From the NCBI GenBank assembly GCA_002311385.1, contig DCAE01000072.1, positions 12,158 through 21,659 on the forward strand: DNA of 9,502 nucleotides. The letters are read 5' to 3'. The notes beneath the pieces were generated by a model, which worked only from the letters and a program-made list of their open reading frames with translations, did not search any database and had not been told where the DNA came from. How positions within the stretch are numbered: position 1 is the first letter of the stretch; each line of letters opens with the position of its first letter. The stretch comes from Dehalococcoidia bacterium UBA1141 (lineage in GTDB: Bacteria > Chloroflexota > Dehalococcoidia > Lucifugimonadales > UBA3495). Of the stretch, positions 1 to 6,572 are shown one piece after another. A program made the position numbers and the translations under genes.

Positions 1-246
1 GGAGAGGAATTGGTCTTTGTTGAGGTGAGAACCCGAAGCCCGGGCAATTTCGGCACTCCTGAAGAGTCGGTATCGGCCCATAAACTTCGGCGTTTGATGG
101 CCACTTGCCAGGACTACCTTCAAAAGTCCGGCCAAGAAGCCGTCAACTGGCGGGTGGACCTAATAAGCGTGCGCCTGGAAAAGGGCCGGAGCCGAACCCC
201 TAAGGTCGAACGTATCGACCACCTAAGCCATGTGCTTCAAGAATAG
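1..246 (+). CDS. yraN: YraN/UPF0102 family nuclease-like protein (C-terminal part)
   Basis: The reading frame is open from the first base and starts upstream of the window, so the N-terminal third is missing. Visible is the family's core strand LVFVEVRTR, followed by FGTPEESV and a basic helix HKLRRLMATCQDYLQ, then a final strand WRVDLISVRLE. This order matches UPF0102/YraN proteins, which have a restriction-endonuclease-like fold. In that fold the E of the VEV strand and a preceding GEID motif (outside the window) form the presumed metal site. The family is often found near rnhB and DNA-processing genes, and its cellular role is poorly known. A TTG at position 10 could be taken as a start but lies inside the conserved strand, so it is not the real start. 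The gene ends with TAG and faces minus-strand genes. Confidence 0.85.
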   Translation, partial: GEELVFVEVRTRSPGNFGTPEESVSAHKLRRLMATCQDYLQKSGQEAVNWRVDLISVRLEKGRSRTPKVERIDHLSHVLQE

Positions 247-414
247 CCTTGCCCCATAAGAGTCATCCGTATCAAATCCGGCGTGGGTCGCTGGCTGGCC
301 GCCTGTACTAGCATCCTGACTGAAAGGCAGACCCCTACTTCGGCAGGAACCCAACATCACTAGGAAAAGCATGGAAACCACGATAGCGGTTATCAAGCAC
401 GACCACCTAAGCAA
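223..414 (-). CDS. Possible small lipoprotein (63 aa)
   Basis: This short frame starts at TTG. It opens with MLRWSCLITAIVVSMLFLVM, a basic residue followed by a long hydrophobic run, and then reads LGSC, which fits a lipobox with Cys24 as the lipidated residue. The rest is polar, low in hydrophobicity and without a recognised domain. A GAGG lies 9 nt before the TTG, giving a usable ribosome-binding site. The frame is 39 nt downstream of the haloalkane dehalogenase on the same strand and overlaps the end of the yraN gene by 24 nt on the opposite strand. The signal-peptide-like start argues for a real product. The short length, TTG start and convergent overlap argue against. I recognise no homologue; a chance ORF remains quite possible. 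Confidence 0.33.
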   Translation of the reverse strand: MLRWSCLITAIVVSMLFLVMLGSCRSRGLPFSQDASTGGQPATHAGFDTDDSYGARLFLKHMA

Positions 415-453
415 TGCCGTATACCTCGTTTAGAATTGATTCCAAATCCGACC

Positions 454-1335
454 TTATAGTGAACCGTACCACTGGGCAATCGCTGCGCCAATCTCGTCCG
501 GGGAATCCTCTTGGATAAAGTGGGCGCCCTTAACAGTGACTTCCGTCTGGTTGGGCCACGTCCGGCAAAATTCCCGTTGCTCTCCGGTAAGTATCGCGCC
601 TGGGTCGGCGTTGACGAACAGTTTTGGAACCTGGCTGGAAGAGAGCCACTGGGCATAGCTCGCAACGATTTCCACCACGTCCGCTGGCTCACCGTCCACA
701 GGAATCTCTCTGGGCCAAGTCAATGTTGGGCGGCGCGACTCTCCGGCCTCCAAGTAGGGACGGCGGTAGACGGTGAGTTCCTCTTCCGTCAGACCCCGCA
801 AGATGCTGCCGGACAGGATTCGCTCCACAAACACGTTCTTCTGCAAGACCATCTCTTCCCCGGCCGATGATCGCATGCCCTGGAAAATCCCCCTGGCTTG
901 ATCGGGCCATGTCTCCCAGGTAAGCGGCTGGACTATCGCTTCCATGTAGGCGATGCCCTTTATTCGGTCAGGGTGGCGCTTCGCCCAGTGAAACCCTAGG
1001 GCGGATCCCCAATCGTGGATTACCAAGGTCACTTTCCCGGTCAACTCCACCGAGTCCAGCCATGCGTCCAGATGCCTGGAATGATCGACGAACCGGTAGC
1101 TGCCATCGATGGATTTCCCTGAACTTCCCATGCCTATCAGGTCCGGAGCCAGGCATCGGGCCGAATTTTCTAAGTGAGGAATCAGGTTTCGCCACAAGTA
1201 CGACGATGTAGGATTGCCGTGGAGAAAGACTATCGGGTCTCCTTGGCCAACATCCACGTAGGCCATTTCAGTATCCAAGACCGGAATCCGCTTGCGGGTG
1301 TAGTTATCTTGGGTAGATATGGAGCCTTGAGCCAT
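454..1335 (-). CDS. linB: Haloalkane dehalogenase, LinB-like (HLD-II subfamily)
   Basis: This cytoplasmic alpha/beta-hydrolase (293 aa, against 296 in LinB) would cleave carbon-halogen bonds by hydrolysis, giving an alcohol, halide and proton. The catalytic set is complete: Asp108 nucleophile in HDWGSA, His272 in GAHFIQEDSPDE, and catalytic acid Glu132 in AYMEAI, the HLD-II position. The halide-binding pair is Asn41 (HGNPTSSYLW) and Trp109. Asp108, Trp109, Glu132 and His272 fall at the same numbers as in LinB, and long stretches such as FCRTWPNQTE look nearly identical to it as I recall the sequence. The cap (about 134-215) differs at tunnel positions: Ser177 and Gln253 where LinB has Leu177 and Met253. 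No signal peptide is visible. The ATG is preceded by GAGG at 7-nt spacing. The gene diverges from the DinB-like gene and probably has its own promoter. Family assignment is firm; the substrate is not known. Confidence 0.95.
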   Translation of the reverse strand: MAQGSISTQDNYTRKRIPVLDTEMAYVDVGQGDPIVFLHGNPTSSYLWRNLIPHLENSARCLAPDLIGMGSSGKSIDGSYRFVDHSRHLDAWLDSVELTGKVTLVIHDWGSALGFHWAKRHPDRIKGIAYMEAIVQPLTWETWPDQARGIFQGMRSSAGEEMVLQKNVFVERILSGSILRGLTEEELTVYRRPYLEAGESRRPTLTWPREIPVDGEPADVVEIVASYAQWLSSSQVPKLFVNADPGAILTGEQREFCRTWPNQTEVTVKGAHFIQEDSPDEIGAAIAQWYGSL

Positions 1336-1431
1336 CAGTCAACCTCACTAAAGCCTACTCGGGGCGGAAGAATCTTAACCCAAACCGGTTGCGAGCCGCC
1401 ACTGTTTATCGCAAAATAGCAACACTAACCA

Positions 1432-1459
1432 CTGACTGGGGACAAACAATCAGTATTAT
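1432..1459 (+). promoter_or_regulatory. Candidate sigma-70-type promoter for the DinB-like gene
   Basis: CTGACT (1432-1437) and TATTAT (1454-1459) are separated by 16 nt and match the -35 and -10 consensus at four and five of six positions. Transcription would start near 1466, shortly before the GGAGGAG ribosome site at 1474-1480. This supports ATG 1484 as the true start of the downstream gene. It is a pattern match only; the 148-nt gap also has to hold the dehalogenase promoter on the other strand. Confidence 0.4.
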
Positions 1460-1483
1460 CTTTCAATTGGACCGGAGGAGTTC

Positions 1484-2303
1484 ATGGCCGATATTCAACA
1501 ACGTATTGATTTGATTCAAGGTCTAGCCCAAAGGATGCAGACATTTTGGTGGATTTGAGCGAGGAAGATTGGGCTCGCCCCAGCGCCTGCGACGCTTGGG
1601 AGGTCAGAGACGTGTTGGGACATCTGATTGGCGGGGCTGAGCGTCAGATGGAAAACTTGAAACGAGGGCTAAATGGTGAAAGCGGACCTCCCGAAGGGTT
1701 CGTCCCCTTGGACGCCGATGGGATATCGGCCAACAACGCACGCACCTACGTGGCCCTTCGTGAGTCTTTGGGAGACCGGCTGCTGTCGGTTTTCAACCAG
1801 AAATATGAGGAGCTAGGAGAAATCTTAAACTCATTGGGCGCAGATAAATGGGATACGCCCTGCTGGCACATGAGGCGGGGCAGCATGACAGCTGAAGATT
1901 ACGTGGACCTGCGTATCCAAGAGATGACCATTCACGATTGGGACATGCGCTCCGCCTTCGACCCTGATTGCCGACTTGACGCCGATTGTGTTGGACGTCT
2001 GCTGGAGATTGCTCCCATGTGGCTGGGGATGACCTTCCGGCCTGGGCCCGACATTCCCAAAGCGCGGGTATTCAGGTTTGAATTGGACGGTCATCCATCA
2101 CACAGCCACGACGTTAATGTCACGGGCAGCACGTTCCAGGTTGGTCCGACGTCGACCACCCAGGCCGACGCTCTGCTGCGTTGTGACGGCGATTCTTACT
2201 TGCTGTATATCTATGCAGAATCGACTCATCTTCGCCGCGCCTGAACATCGAGGCTGAGCCAGCGTTGATGGGTCAATTCGAGGCGTGGTTCAAGGGATTG
2301 TAG
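1484..2303 (+). pseudogene. DinB/maleylpyruvate-isomerase-like (TIGR03083-type) protein, two frameshifts
   Basis: ATG 1484 follows GGAGGAG by 3 nt and opens MADIQQRIDLIQGLAQRMQTF, then runs into TGA at 1556. Adding one T in the T-run 1544-1547 joins it to the long frame LVDLSEEDWARPSACDAWEV, which is the family's usual continuation. That frame ends at 2244 after YIYAESTHLRRA. Adding one G at 2215 instead gives YIYGRIDSSSPRLNIEAEPA and ends FEAWFKGL at TAG 2301-2303, a normal family ending. The repaired protein has 273 aa. His47 (DVLGHL), Glu147 and His151 (RIQEMTIHDWD) form the metal-binding triad typical of DinB-fold enzymes, followed by a C-terminal MDMPI/SCP2-like domain. The family includes mycothiol-dependent maleylpyruvate isomerases, but most members have unknown substrates. 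Both defects are missing bases in short homopolymers, so they may be assembly errors rather than true decay. Confidence 0.85.
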
Positions 2304-2358
2304 GGATATGCTATACAACTGATTGTGAGATTCAGACGAAGTTGTATTCACCAGTTCA

Positions 2359-2405
2359 CCCCCACTCTAACTCTCCCCCATGAAGGGGGAAGGCTAGGAT
2401 GAGGG
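2359..2405. repeat. REP-like imperfect palindrome in the gap before the FAD oxidase
   Basis: A central CCCCC (2375-2379), ATGAA loop and GGGGG (2385-2389) are continued outward by an imperfect stem: about 12 of 16 base pairs or wobbles align between 2359-2374 and 2390-2405. The wording, with CTCTAACTCTCCCCC on the left and AAGGCTAGGATGAGGG on the right, resembles the CCCTCACCCTAACCCTCTCCC class of dispersed palindromes in bacterial genomes. There is no T-run after the stem, so a terminator role is less likely than a dispersed repeat. The rest of 2304-2526 holds a promoter-like box and no ORF that I can support. Confidence 0.6.
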
Positions 2406-2467
2406 CACGGCCTAGGTCGTGACTTAGGCGGATATGCGAAGCTGCGATGTCTATGGAATTCATTGGA

Positions 2468-2473
2468 TATAAT
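2468..2473 (+). promoter_or_regulatory. Candidate -10 box (TATAAT) for the FAD oxidase
   Basis: A perfect TATAAT lies 53 nt before the TTG start. No good -35 hexamer is found 16-18 nt upstream, so an activator may be needed. An imperfect palindrome, CCTAGGTCG/TGACTTAGG (2411-2428, seven of nine pairs), lies about 40 nt upstream and could be a binding site. This is inference from sequence pattern only. Confidence 0.35.
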
Positions 2474-2526
2474 GACTCTATAGAAGAAGACCCGAGGGCA
2501 GAGATCCTAAAGGAGACCCAAGCAAA

Positions 2527-3651
2527 TTGACGGACAATGCTAGAGACGTAATCATCGTTGGTGGGGGCATAGTGGGTTGCCTCACCGCATTTTTGCTGGC
2601 CAAGGAAGGCTTGAAGGTTACTTTGTTGGAGGCCGATTCTGTGGGCAGCCACGCCTCCGGTTTCGCTTTTGGCGAGATGGGCGCTTTGGAAGGTTCCGGC
2701 ATCCCCGACCCGCTCTTGGACTTCAGCGTATGGTCATTGCAACGCCACCAAAGCCTGTCTCAAGAGTTCAAAGACGCATCCGGAGTGGATAACCAATTCC
2801 AAATTACCAACCGTCTTACTTTGGCCTTCGACGAAGATTCGGTGGCCCGGCTAAAGAAGAACCTCGCTTGGCAACAGAATGTGGAGGCCTTTAATGTCAG
2901 TTGGGTGGACTCTGAGGAAGTGGTGAAAGTTGAACCCATGGCCAGCCCCCTTTCTTTGGGCGGAGTCCACGTCCAAAACGCCGCATCCGTTGAGCCCTAC
3001 CGCCACACATTGGCGGCAGCCCAATCCGCCGAGAAGAATGGCGTGGAAATATTGCAACGCCGGGTCACCGGGCTACTTTCTCAGGGAGGCCGGTGCAACG
3101 GTGTGAGCTTTGACGGTGGGCAATTGGAGGCTGGAATGGTGGTCTTGGCCATGGGGCCTTGGGCCGGACAATCTTCGGCGTGGTGCGGACTGGAAATCCC
3201 AGTGCGTCCTCTGAAGGGTCAGATTCTTCGGCTGGAGAACGACGCCGGACCAATCAAGACTTCTCTCTACTGGAGCGGCAATTACGTTGTAACCAAGCCG
3301 GATGGCCTGACTTGGGCTGGCACTACTGAAGAAGAGGTCGGATTCGACGAGGATACTACCAGGCAAGCCAGAGACAGTATCATGGCTGACCTGCTAAAGA
3401 TGGCTCCATCATTGACCGACGCTCGTCTGGCCCATCACACCGCTTGCCTGCGCCCATTGTCGGTTGACGGAATGCCAATAGTGGGAAAGGTACCTGGCTG
3501 GGACAACCTGTACATCGGCACCGGCGCAGGACGCAAAGGAATTCTGTGGAGCACCGGCATGAGCTTCGGCCTAGCCGACCTAATCCTGAAGGGCAATTCC
3601 GACGTTCCGGGTATAGAGTTTCTGGGCCTAGGTCGGTTCACTGAAGGCTAG
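2527..3651 (+). CDS. FAD-dependent amine/amino-acid oxidase (DAO/ThiO-like)
   Basis: This 374-aa protein belongs to the DAO fold group (glycine, sarcosine and D-amino acid oxidases and dehydrogenases), which oxidises amines to imines using FAD. The N-terminal Rossmann motif VGGGIVG (residues 11-17) ends with the ribose-binding Glu35 (VTLLE). HASGFAFGEMG (42-52) is the second FAD contact. The C-terminal block has CLRPLSVDGMPIVG (307-320) and YIGTGAGRKGILWSTG (329-344). Arg309 and Arg336 fall where glycine oxidase has its carboxylate-binding and active-site arginines. No covalent-FAD cysteine, signal peptide or membrane segment is evident. The start is TTG, after AAAGGAG with a rather long 11-nt spacing; no better in-frame start exists before TGA 2473. 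It stands alone on this strand and converges with the comB-like gene. The exact substrate cannot be named. Confidence 0.9.
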   Translation: MTDNARDVIIVGGGIVGCLTAFLLAKEGLKVTLLEADSVGSHASGFAFGEMGALEGSGIPDPLLDFSVWSLQRHQSLSQEFKDASGVDNQFQITNRLTLAFDEDSVARLKKNLAWQQNVEAFNVSWVDSEEVVKVEPMASPLSLGGVHVQNAASVEPYRHTLAAAQSAEKNGVEILQRRVTGLLSQGGRCNGVSFDGGQLEAGMVVLAMGPWAGQSSAWCGLEIPVRPLKGQILRLENDAGPIKTSLYWSGNYVVTKPDGLTWAGTTEEEVGFDEDTTRQARDSIMADLLKMAPSLTDARLAHHTACLRPLSVDGMPIVGKVPGWDNLYIGTGAGRKGILWSTGMSFGLADLILKGNSDVPGIEFLGLGRFTEG

Positions 3652-3665
3652 CTACAGGTTCGCCA

Positions 3666-3683
3666 TTCCGGCGAAGGCCGGAA
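3666..3683. repeat. Short palindrome TTCCGGC-GAAG-GCCGGAA between convergent genes
   Basis: A perfect 7-bp GC-rich stem with a GAAG tetraloop lies 14 nt after the FAD oxidase stop. It belongs to the widespread ATTCC-GGCGAAGGCC-GGAA type, similar in form to Neisseria dRS3 repeats. Both convergent genes end near it, so it could also work as a bidirectional stem, but no T-run follows on either side. The remainder of 3652-3776 shows no gene. Confidence 0.6.
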
Positions 3684-3776
3684 ACCAGGCATCACCGTGG
3701 ATTCTAATGGTCCAGAGCAGCGGCCCCCGCCAGTGTGAGAAATTTATAGAAATCTGCTTGAAGAGACCTGGGGTGT

Positions 3777-4466
3777 TTATCCGCCCACTTTTCGGGCCAC
3801 CAACAACCCGTCTTCCCGGCTAATCTTCATGGCGAAGGGATACCGGTTTAGCTGTAAGGCCAACTCCACGTCTTCGGGATGGTATTGGCTCTGGGCTGGG
3901 TCGAAGAATTTCTGGGTCTGACCTCCGTCCATCACCACGTTCAGCACAGATTCTTTAGCGGGCATCCGTCCCTCCATCAAGTTTCGGAGGTAGAGTCCGC
4001 ACTGCTCATCTTCGTCGGACCGGTATATGCCCCGATCGCCCATTGCGATTATCGAGACCAAATCCGGGGTTCCCTCTTTGATCGCGTTGACCGTAGCTTG
4101 GGCTACCACGAAAGAACCGAGAAAAATACTTTCGGCTTTCGTTGCCGCCGCCACGCCAACAGTCCCCGCCCGTGTGGACTGAACGATTGTCTTTCCAGCC
4201 ACGTCCGCAGTCGAAATCTCGTAGGGAGAGTTGCCGTAGTCGAAACCGTCGGGACGTGTGCCGTCCACTTCTCCCATGAGCAGGTCCCCCACGCCCTTGC
4301 TCTTTAAGGCCAAAGCCTCTTCAATCTCGGCAACCAAGACGATGTGGTCGGCGCCTCGGTCGAAAGCTATGGCCGCCGTGGTAAAGGCGCGAAACACGTC
4401 GATGATGATTACGGTGCCTTCGGCCTCTTTGGCGTCGCGCACCAGGCTACCCAGCATTATTTCCAT
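3777..4466 (-). CDS. comB: 2-phosphosulfolactate phosphatase family protein (ComB-like)
   Basis: The family prototype removes phosphate from 2-phosphosulfolactate in coenzyme M synthesis. Bacterial relatives are common and may serve sulfolactate metabolism or another phosphoester. The 229-aa product has the family's landmarks: IIIDVFRAFTTAAIAFDRGA (21-40), EEALALK (49-55), DGFDYGNSPYE (73-83), GKTIVQSTRAGT (91-102) and AMGDRGIYRSDEDEQCG (141-157). STRAGT replaces the more usual TTNGT. I chose ATG 4466 because AAGGA lies 5 nt upstream and the length matches the family. The frame continues upstream to an ATG at 4577, but those extra 37 residues come from the palindromic repeat. The gene follows the HAD and NHL genes on the same strand, separated by a 152-nt gap filled mostly by that repeat, so it may be a distal part of their operon or separate. 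Substrate in this organism is not established. Confidence 0.88.
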   Translation of the reverse strand: MEIMLGSLVRDAKEAEGTVIIIDVFRAFTTAAIAFDRGADHIVLVAEIEEALALKSKGVGDLLMGEVDGTRPDGFDYGNSPYEISTADVAGKTIVQSTRAGTVGVAAATKAESIFLGSFVVAQATVNAIKEGTPDLVSIIAMGDRGIYRSDEDEQCGLYLRNLMEGRMPAKESVLNVVMDGGQTQKFFDPAQSQYHPEDVELALQLNRYPFAMKISREDGLLVARKVGG

Positions 4467-4517
4467 AAAAATCCTTTTGGCTAAACACGTAGTTTGAACG
4501 TTGGTGTCATAACATGC

Positions 4518-4588
4518 CATTCTGAGAGAGCTTGGCGACCCAACAATCTCTTGGATCGTATATGAGATGCTTCGCATGGCTCAGAATG
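4518..4588. repeat. Degenerate CATTCTGAG-type inverted repeat
   Basis: The arms CATTCTGAG (4518-4526) and CTCAGAATG (4580-4588) are perfect complements. An inner pair, ATCTC (4546-4550) and GAGAT (4564-4568), encloses a 13-nt loop. The right arm keeps a GCTTCG core, as in the perfect element at 6507-6572, so the two are related copies with this one more decayed. It occupies most of the gap between the HAD gene end and the comB start and supplies a false in-frame ATG (4577) to the comB frame. Confidence 0.7.
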
Positions 4589-4618
4589 ACAATGTGTAAG
4601 TATCCTGATAGTTAGCTG

Positions 4619-5494
4619 CTAATGAGAAGGCGCCGAACGAGTTTGCTGAGCGCGTTCTTCTAAAATCAGGTCGGCGATGCCTTGGACAATCCGGGACAAC
4701 ATCTTGAACAAGTCCGAGCCGTCCCGGTAATCCGCGCCATAGGGTCCAACGGTGATGCGGTCCCCCAGCGCTAGTTCGTAGGACTTCTTCAATGAGTTGT
4801 CTTCCGGCGGCCAAACGCCGATGGCCTTCCCCTTGAGCTTGCTAATCATCGAGAAACACGGGATGTCGCTGGGGCCGTCTCCGATGTAGACCATGTGTTC
4901 AAAGGGCACGGGACGGTTTTCCAGGGGCATGTAGTCGTTTACCCGGTAGGGACGTCGACGCAATTCCGGCCCCGTGATCCCTTTGTTTATGGCGTAAACG
5001 AACTTGGTTTTCTCAGTGAATGACACCGACCGTTTGATGCCGACAACGTTATCTTCGGAATCAAAATCGAAAGCGCAGCCGAAGATATCAACGGCCAACC
5101 CTTGGAGGGCGGTGAACCTCAGTACGTCTTCTATGCCGCTGCTCACGATGTACCAATCAATCCTCACCCCACTTTCCGTGTACTCTTGGTTTGCGCCCAA
5201 CTGCGACCGCAGACGGTCCACGAAGTCCAATGCACCGGGGTAGAACTGGACATTGTTTCCCAGGTTTTCCAGCCTGGACCTAGTGAGCTTGCCTCCGGGG
5301 CTGGTTTCCGCCTTGCGAATCAGCATGCTCAAATAGGCCAGTGGCGGGTCCCACCCGTCCTCCACCAAACCCGCTACGTCGCGCTGCCAAAACTCCTCGG
5401 GGTTTAGGCCCAATTCTTCCACCAATTGGTTGGAGGTGTCCGGGCACAGAGTCCCGTCACAGTCGCAAAGCAATGCGATTACACTGTCCGCCAT
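4619..5494 (-). CDS. HAD-superfamily phosphatase (phosphoserine-phosphatase-like)
   Basis: This 291-aa soluble protein has all four HAD motifs: I, DCDGTL with nucleophile Asp11 and acid/base Asp13; II, IVSSG with Ser119; III, Lys162 or Lys164 in FTEKTK; IV, YIGDGPSDIPCF with Asp206 and Asp210 binding Mg2+. A helical insertion between motifs I and II (about 22-110) makes a C1-type cap, as in phosphoserine phosphatase-like enzymes. It should hydrolyse a small phosphoester; the substrate is unknown. The tail after about 245 carries a further helix and a charged end. ATG 5494 follows AGGA by about 4 nt and starts only 5 nt after the NHL gene stop, so the two are almost surely cotranscribed. A second phosphatase-family gene (ComB-like) follows, suggesting successive steps or related phosphorylated substrates. 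That link is inference. Confidence 0.88.
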   Translation of the reverse strand: MADSVIALLCDCDGTLCPDTSNQLVEELGLNPEEFWQRDVAGLVEDGWDPPLAYLSMLIRKAETSPGGKLTRSRLENLGNNVQFYPGALDFVDRLRSQLGANQEYTESGVRIDWYIVSSGIEDVLRFTALQGLAVDIFGCAFDFDSEDNVVGIKRSVSFTEKTKFVYAINKGITGPELRRRPYRVNDYMPLENRPVPFEHMVYIGDGPSDIPCFSMISKLKGKAIGVWPPEDNSLKKSYELALGDRITVGPYGADYRDGSDLFKMLSRIVQGIADLILEERAQQTRSAPSH

Positions 5495-5499
5495 CGTTC

Positions 5500-6450
5500 C
5501 TAGCCTTGCCGCACCAACTTCTGCAAGGACCGTACCTCTCTGGGCGGTGTGAGGTTACTGCCAGTGTGGGTCCAAGACACTTCCGCCACGTATATGTCCC
5601 CTCTGGAGTCAGCGCACACGCCGTGAGGCGCAATAAACGTGCCTGGTTCCTCGCCTTCCGGCACATCGCCCAATTTTGCGAGGGTGTTTCCCGCGACGTC
5701 CATGATGGTGATGCGAGGTCCCAATCCGTTGGCTTTGGAGTTGGGGCCGATGGCCACACCCAACTCCCCAACGTAGACTGTCTGGTCTCCTATGGTGTCT
5801 ATGAATAGGCCGCAGGGCCGGGCCATATTCTTCCACTGGGTCTCAAACTTGCCGGTCTTGTCGAAAACCTGGATGCGCTGGTTCTCCCGGTCAGCCACGT
5901 AGACCCAGCCGTCTTTGTCGGTGGCTATGTTGTGGGCAATGTTGAATTGGCCCTCGCCGGTGCCCGACTCTCCCCAGGAAAACAGCAGCTTGCCGTCGGG
6001 AGTGTACTTGTGCACCCTGGCGTTGCCGTATCCGTCGGAGACGTAAAACTCTCCGGTGTCAGGGTCCAGAGCAACGTGGGTGCAACGATTGAAAGGGTTG
6101 CCGCTCATAAACGGCGCTGGCGTGCCACTGATGCCCAGCTTGAACAGTTCTTTCCCGTCTAGCGTGCATTTGCGCACGGTGTGGTCGCCATCGTCGGTCA
6201 GGAAAATGGTATCGCCAGGGGCCATGGTTATGCCATGGGCTCGAGGATAGGTACCCTCGCCCCAGGAACGCAGGAAATTGCCTTCCCTGTCGAAGACGAT
6301 TACGGGGTGCTCACCACGATTAAAAACATAAACGTTGTCGTTGGAGTCTACGCCCACTGCGGCACATTCCTTGTAGGAGTAACCGTCGGGTAGTTTGCCC
6401 CAATTTTCCAAAACATCATAAGTGTACTTCGCAGTGCCTAGTGCAACCAT
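5500..6450 (-). CDS. NHL-repeat beta-propeller, peptidyl-alpha-hydroxyglycine alpha-amidating lyase-like
   Basis: The 316-aa product is built of repeated NHL/YVTN-like blades, for example GVDSNDNVYVFNRGEHPVIV (33-52), ATDKDGWVYVADRENQRIQV (176-195) and CADSRGDIYVAE (279-290). These fit a six-bladed propeller like the lyase domain of peptidylglycine amidating enzymes. His72 (RAHGIT), His125 (CTHVALD), His173 (IAHNIATD) and His276 (APHGVCAD) recur at blade starts, as in that family's zinc centre. No signal peptide or membrane segment is seen, so an intracellular enzyme or lactonase-like role is as likely as peptide amidation. ATG 6450 has AGGGG 8 nt upstream. The frame extends 20 residues further to an ATG at 6510, but that piece is encoded by the inverted repeat. 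First gene of a pair with the HAD phosphatase. Fold confident, reaction not. Confidence 0.87.
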   Translation of the reverse strand: MVALGTAKYTYDVLENWGKLPDGYSYKECAAVGVDSNDNVYVFNRGEHPVIVFDREGNFLRSWGEGTYPRAHGITMAPGDTIFLTDDGDHTVRKCTLDGKELFKLGISGTPAPFMSGNPFNRCTHVALDPDTGEFYVSDGYGNARVHKYTPDGKLLFSWGESGTGEGQFNIAHNIATDKDGWVYVADRENQRIQVFDKTGKFETQWKNMARPCGLFIDTIGDQTVYVGELGVAIGPNSKANGLGPRITIMDVAGNTLAKLGDVPEGEEPGTFIAPHGVCADSRGDIYVAEVSWTHTGSNLTPPREVRSLQKLVRQG

Positions 6451-6506
6451 CAATTCACCCCTTTGCTGATATACGTGGTTTTGCCCTGAATGTCTCGGAA
6501 GCCCTG

Positions 6507-6572
6507 TCATTCTGAGTGAAGCGAAGAATCTTTACGTCTGAACCGGGAGATTCTTCGCTTCACTCAGAATGA
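6507..6572. repeat. Inverted repeat with perfect 25-bp arms (MITE/REP-like)
   Basis: Bases 6507-6531 and 6548-6572 are exact reverse complements around a 16-nt loop; pairing extends two positions outward with one G-T wobble and one T-A pair. The arm begins TCATTCTGAGTGAAGCGAAG and belongs to a dispersed palindrome type widespread in bacterial genomes. It lies 57 nt before the NHL gene start, in its leader or promoter. An 8-bp direct repeat, GATATACG, occurs on both sides (6468-6475 and 6591-6598). No transposase is nearby, so if mobile it moved in trans. Confidence 0.85.

Noticed and set aside
1540..1556. Programmed -1 frameshift in the DinB-like gene
   Set aside because: The in-frame ACA TTT pair is not a slippery X-XXY-YYZ heptamer and no downstream stem stands out; a missing T is simpler, and a second defect exists at 2215.
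3879..4307. Plus-strand 142-aa frame inside the comB-like gene
   Set aside because: It is antisense to a well-conserved family protein and its translation shows no domain-like pattern.
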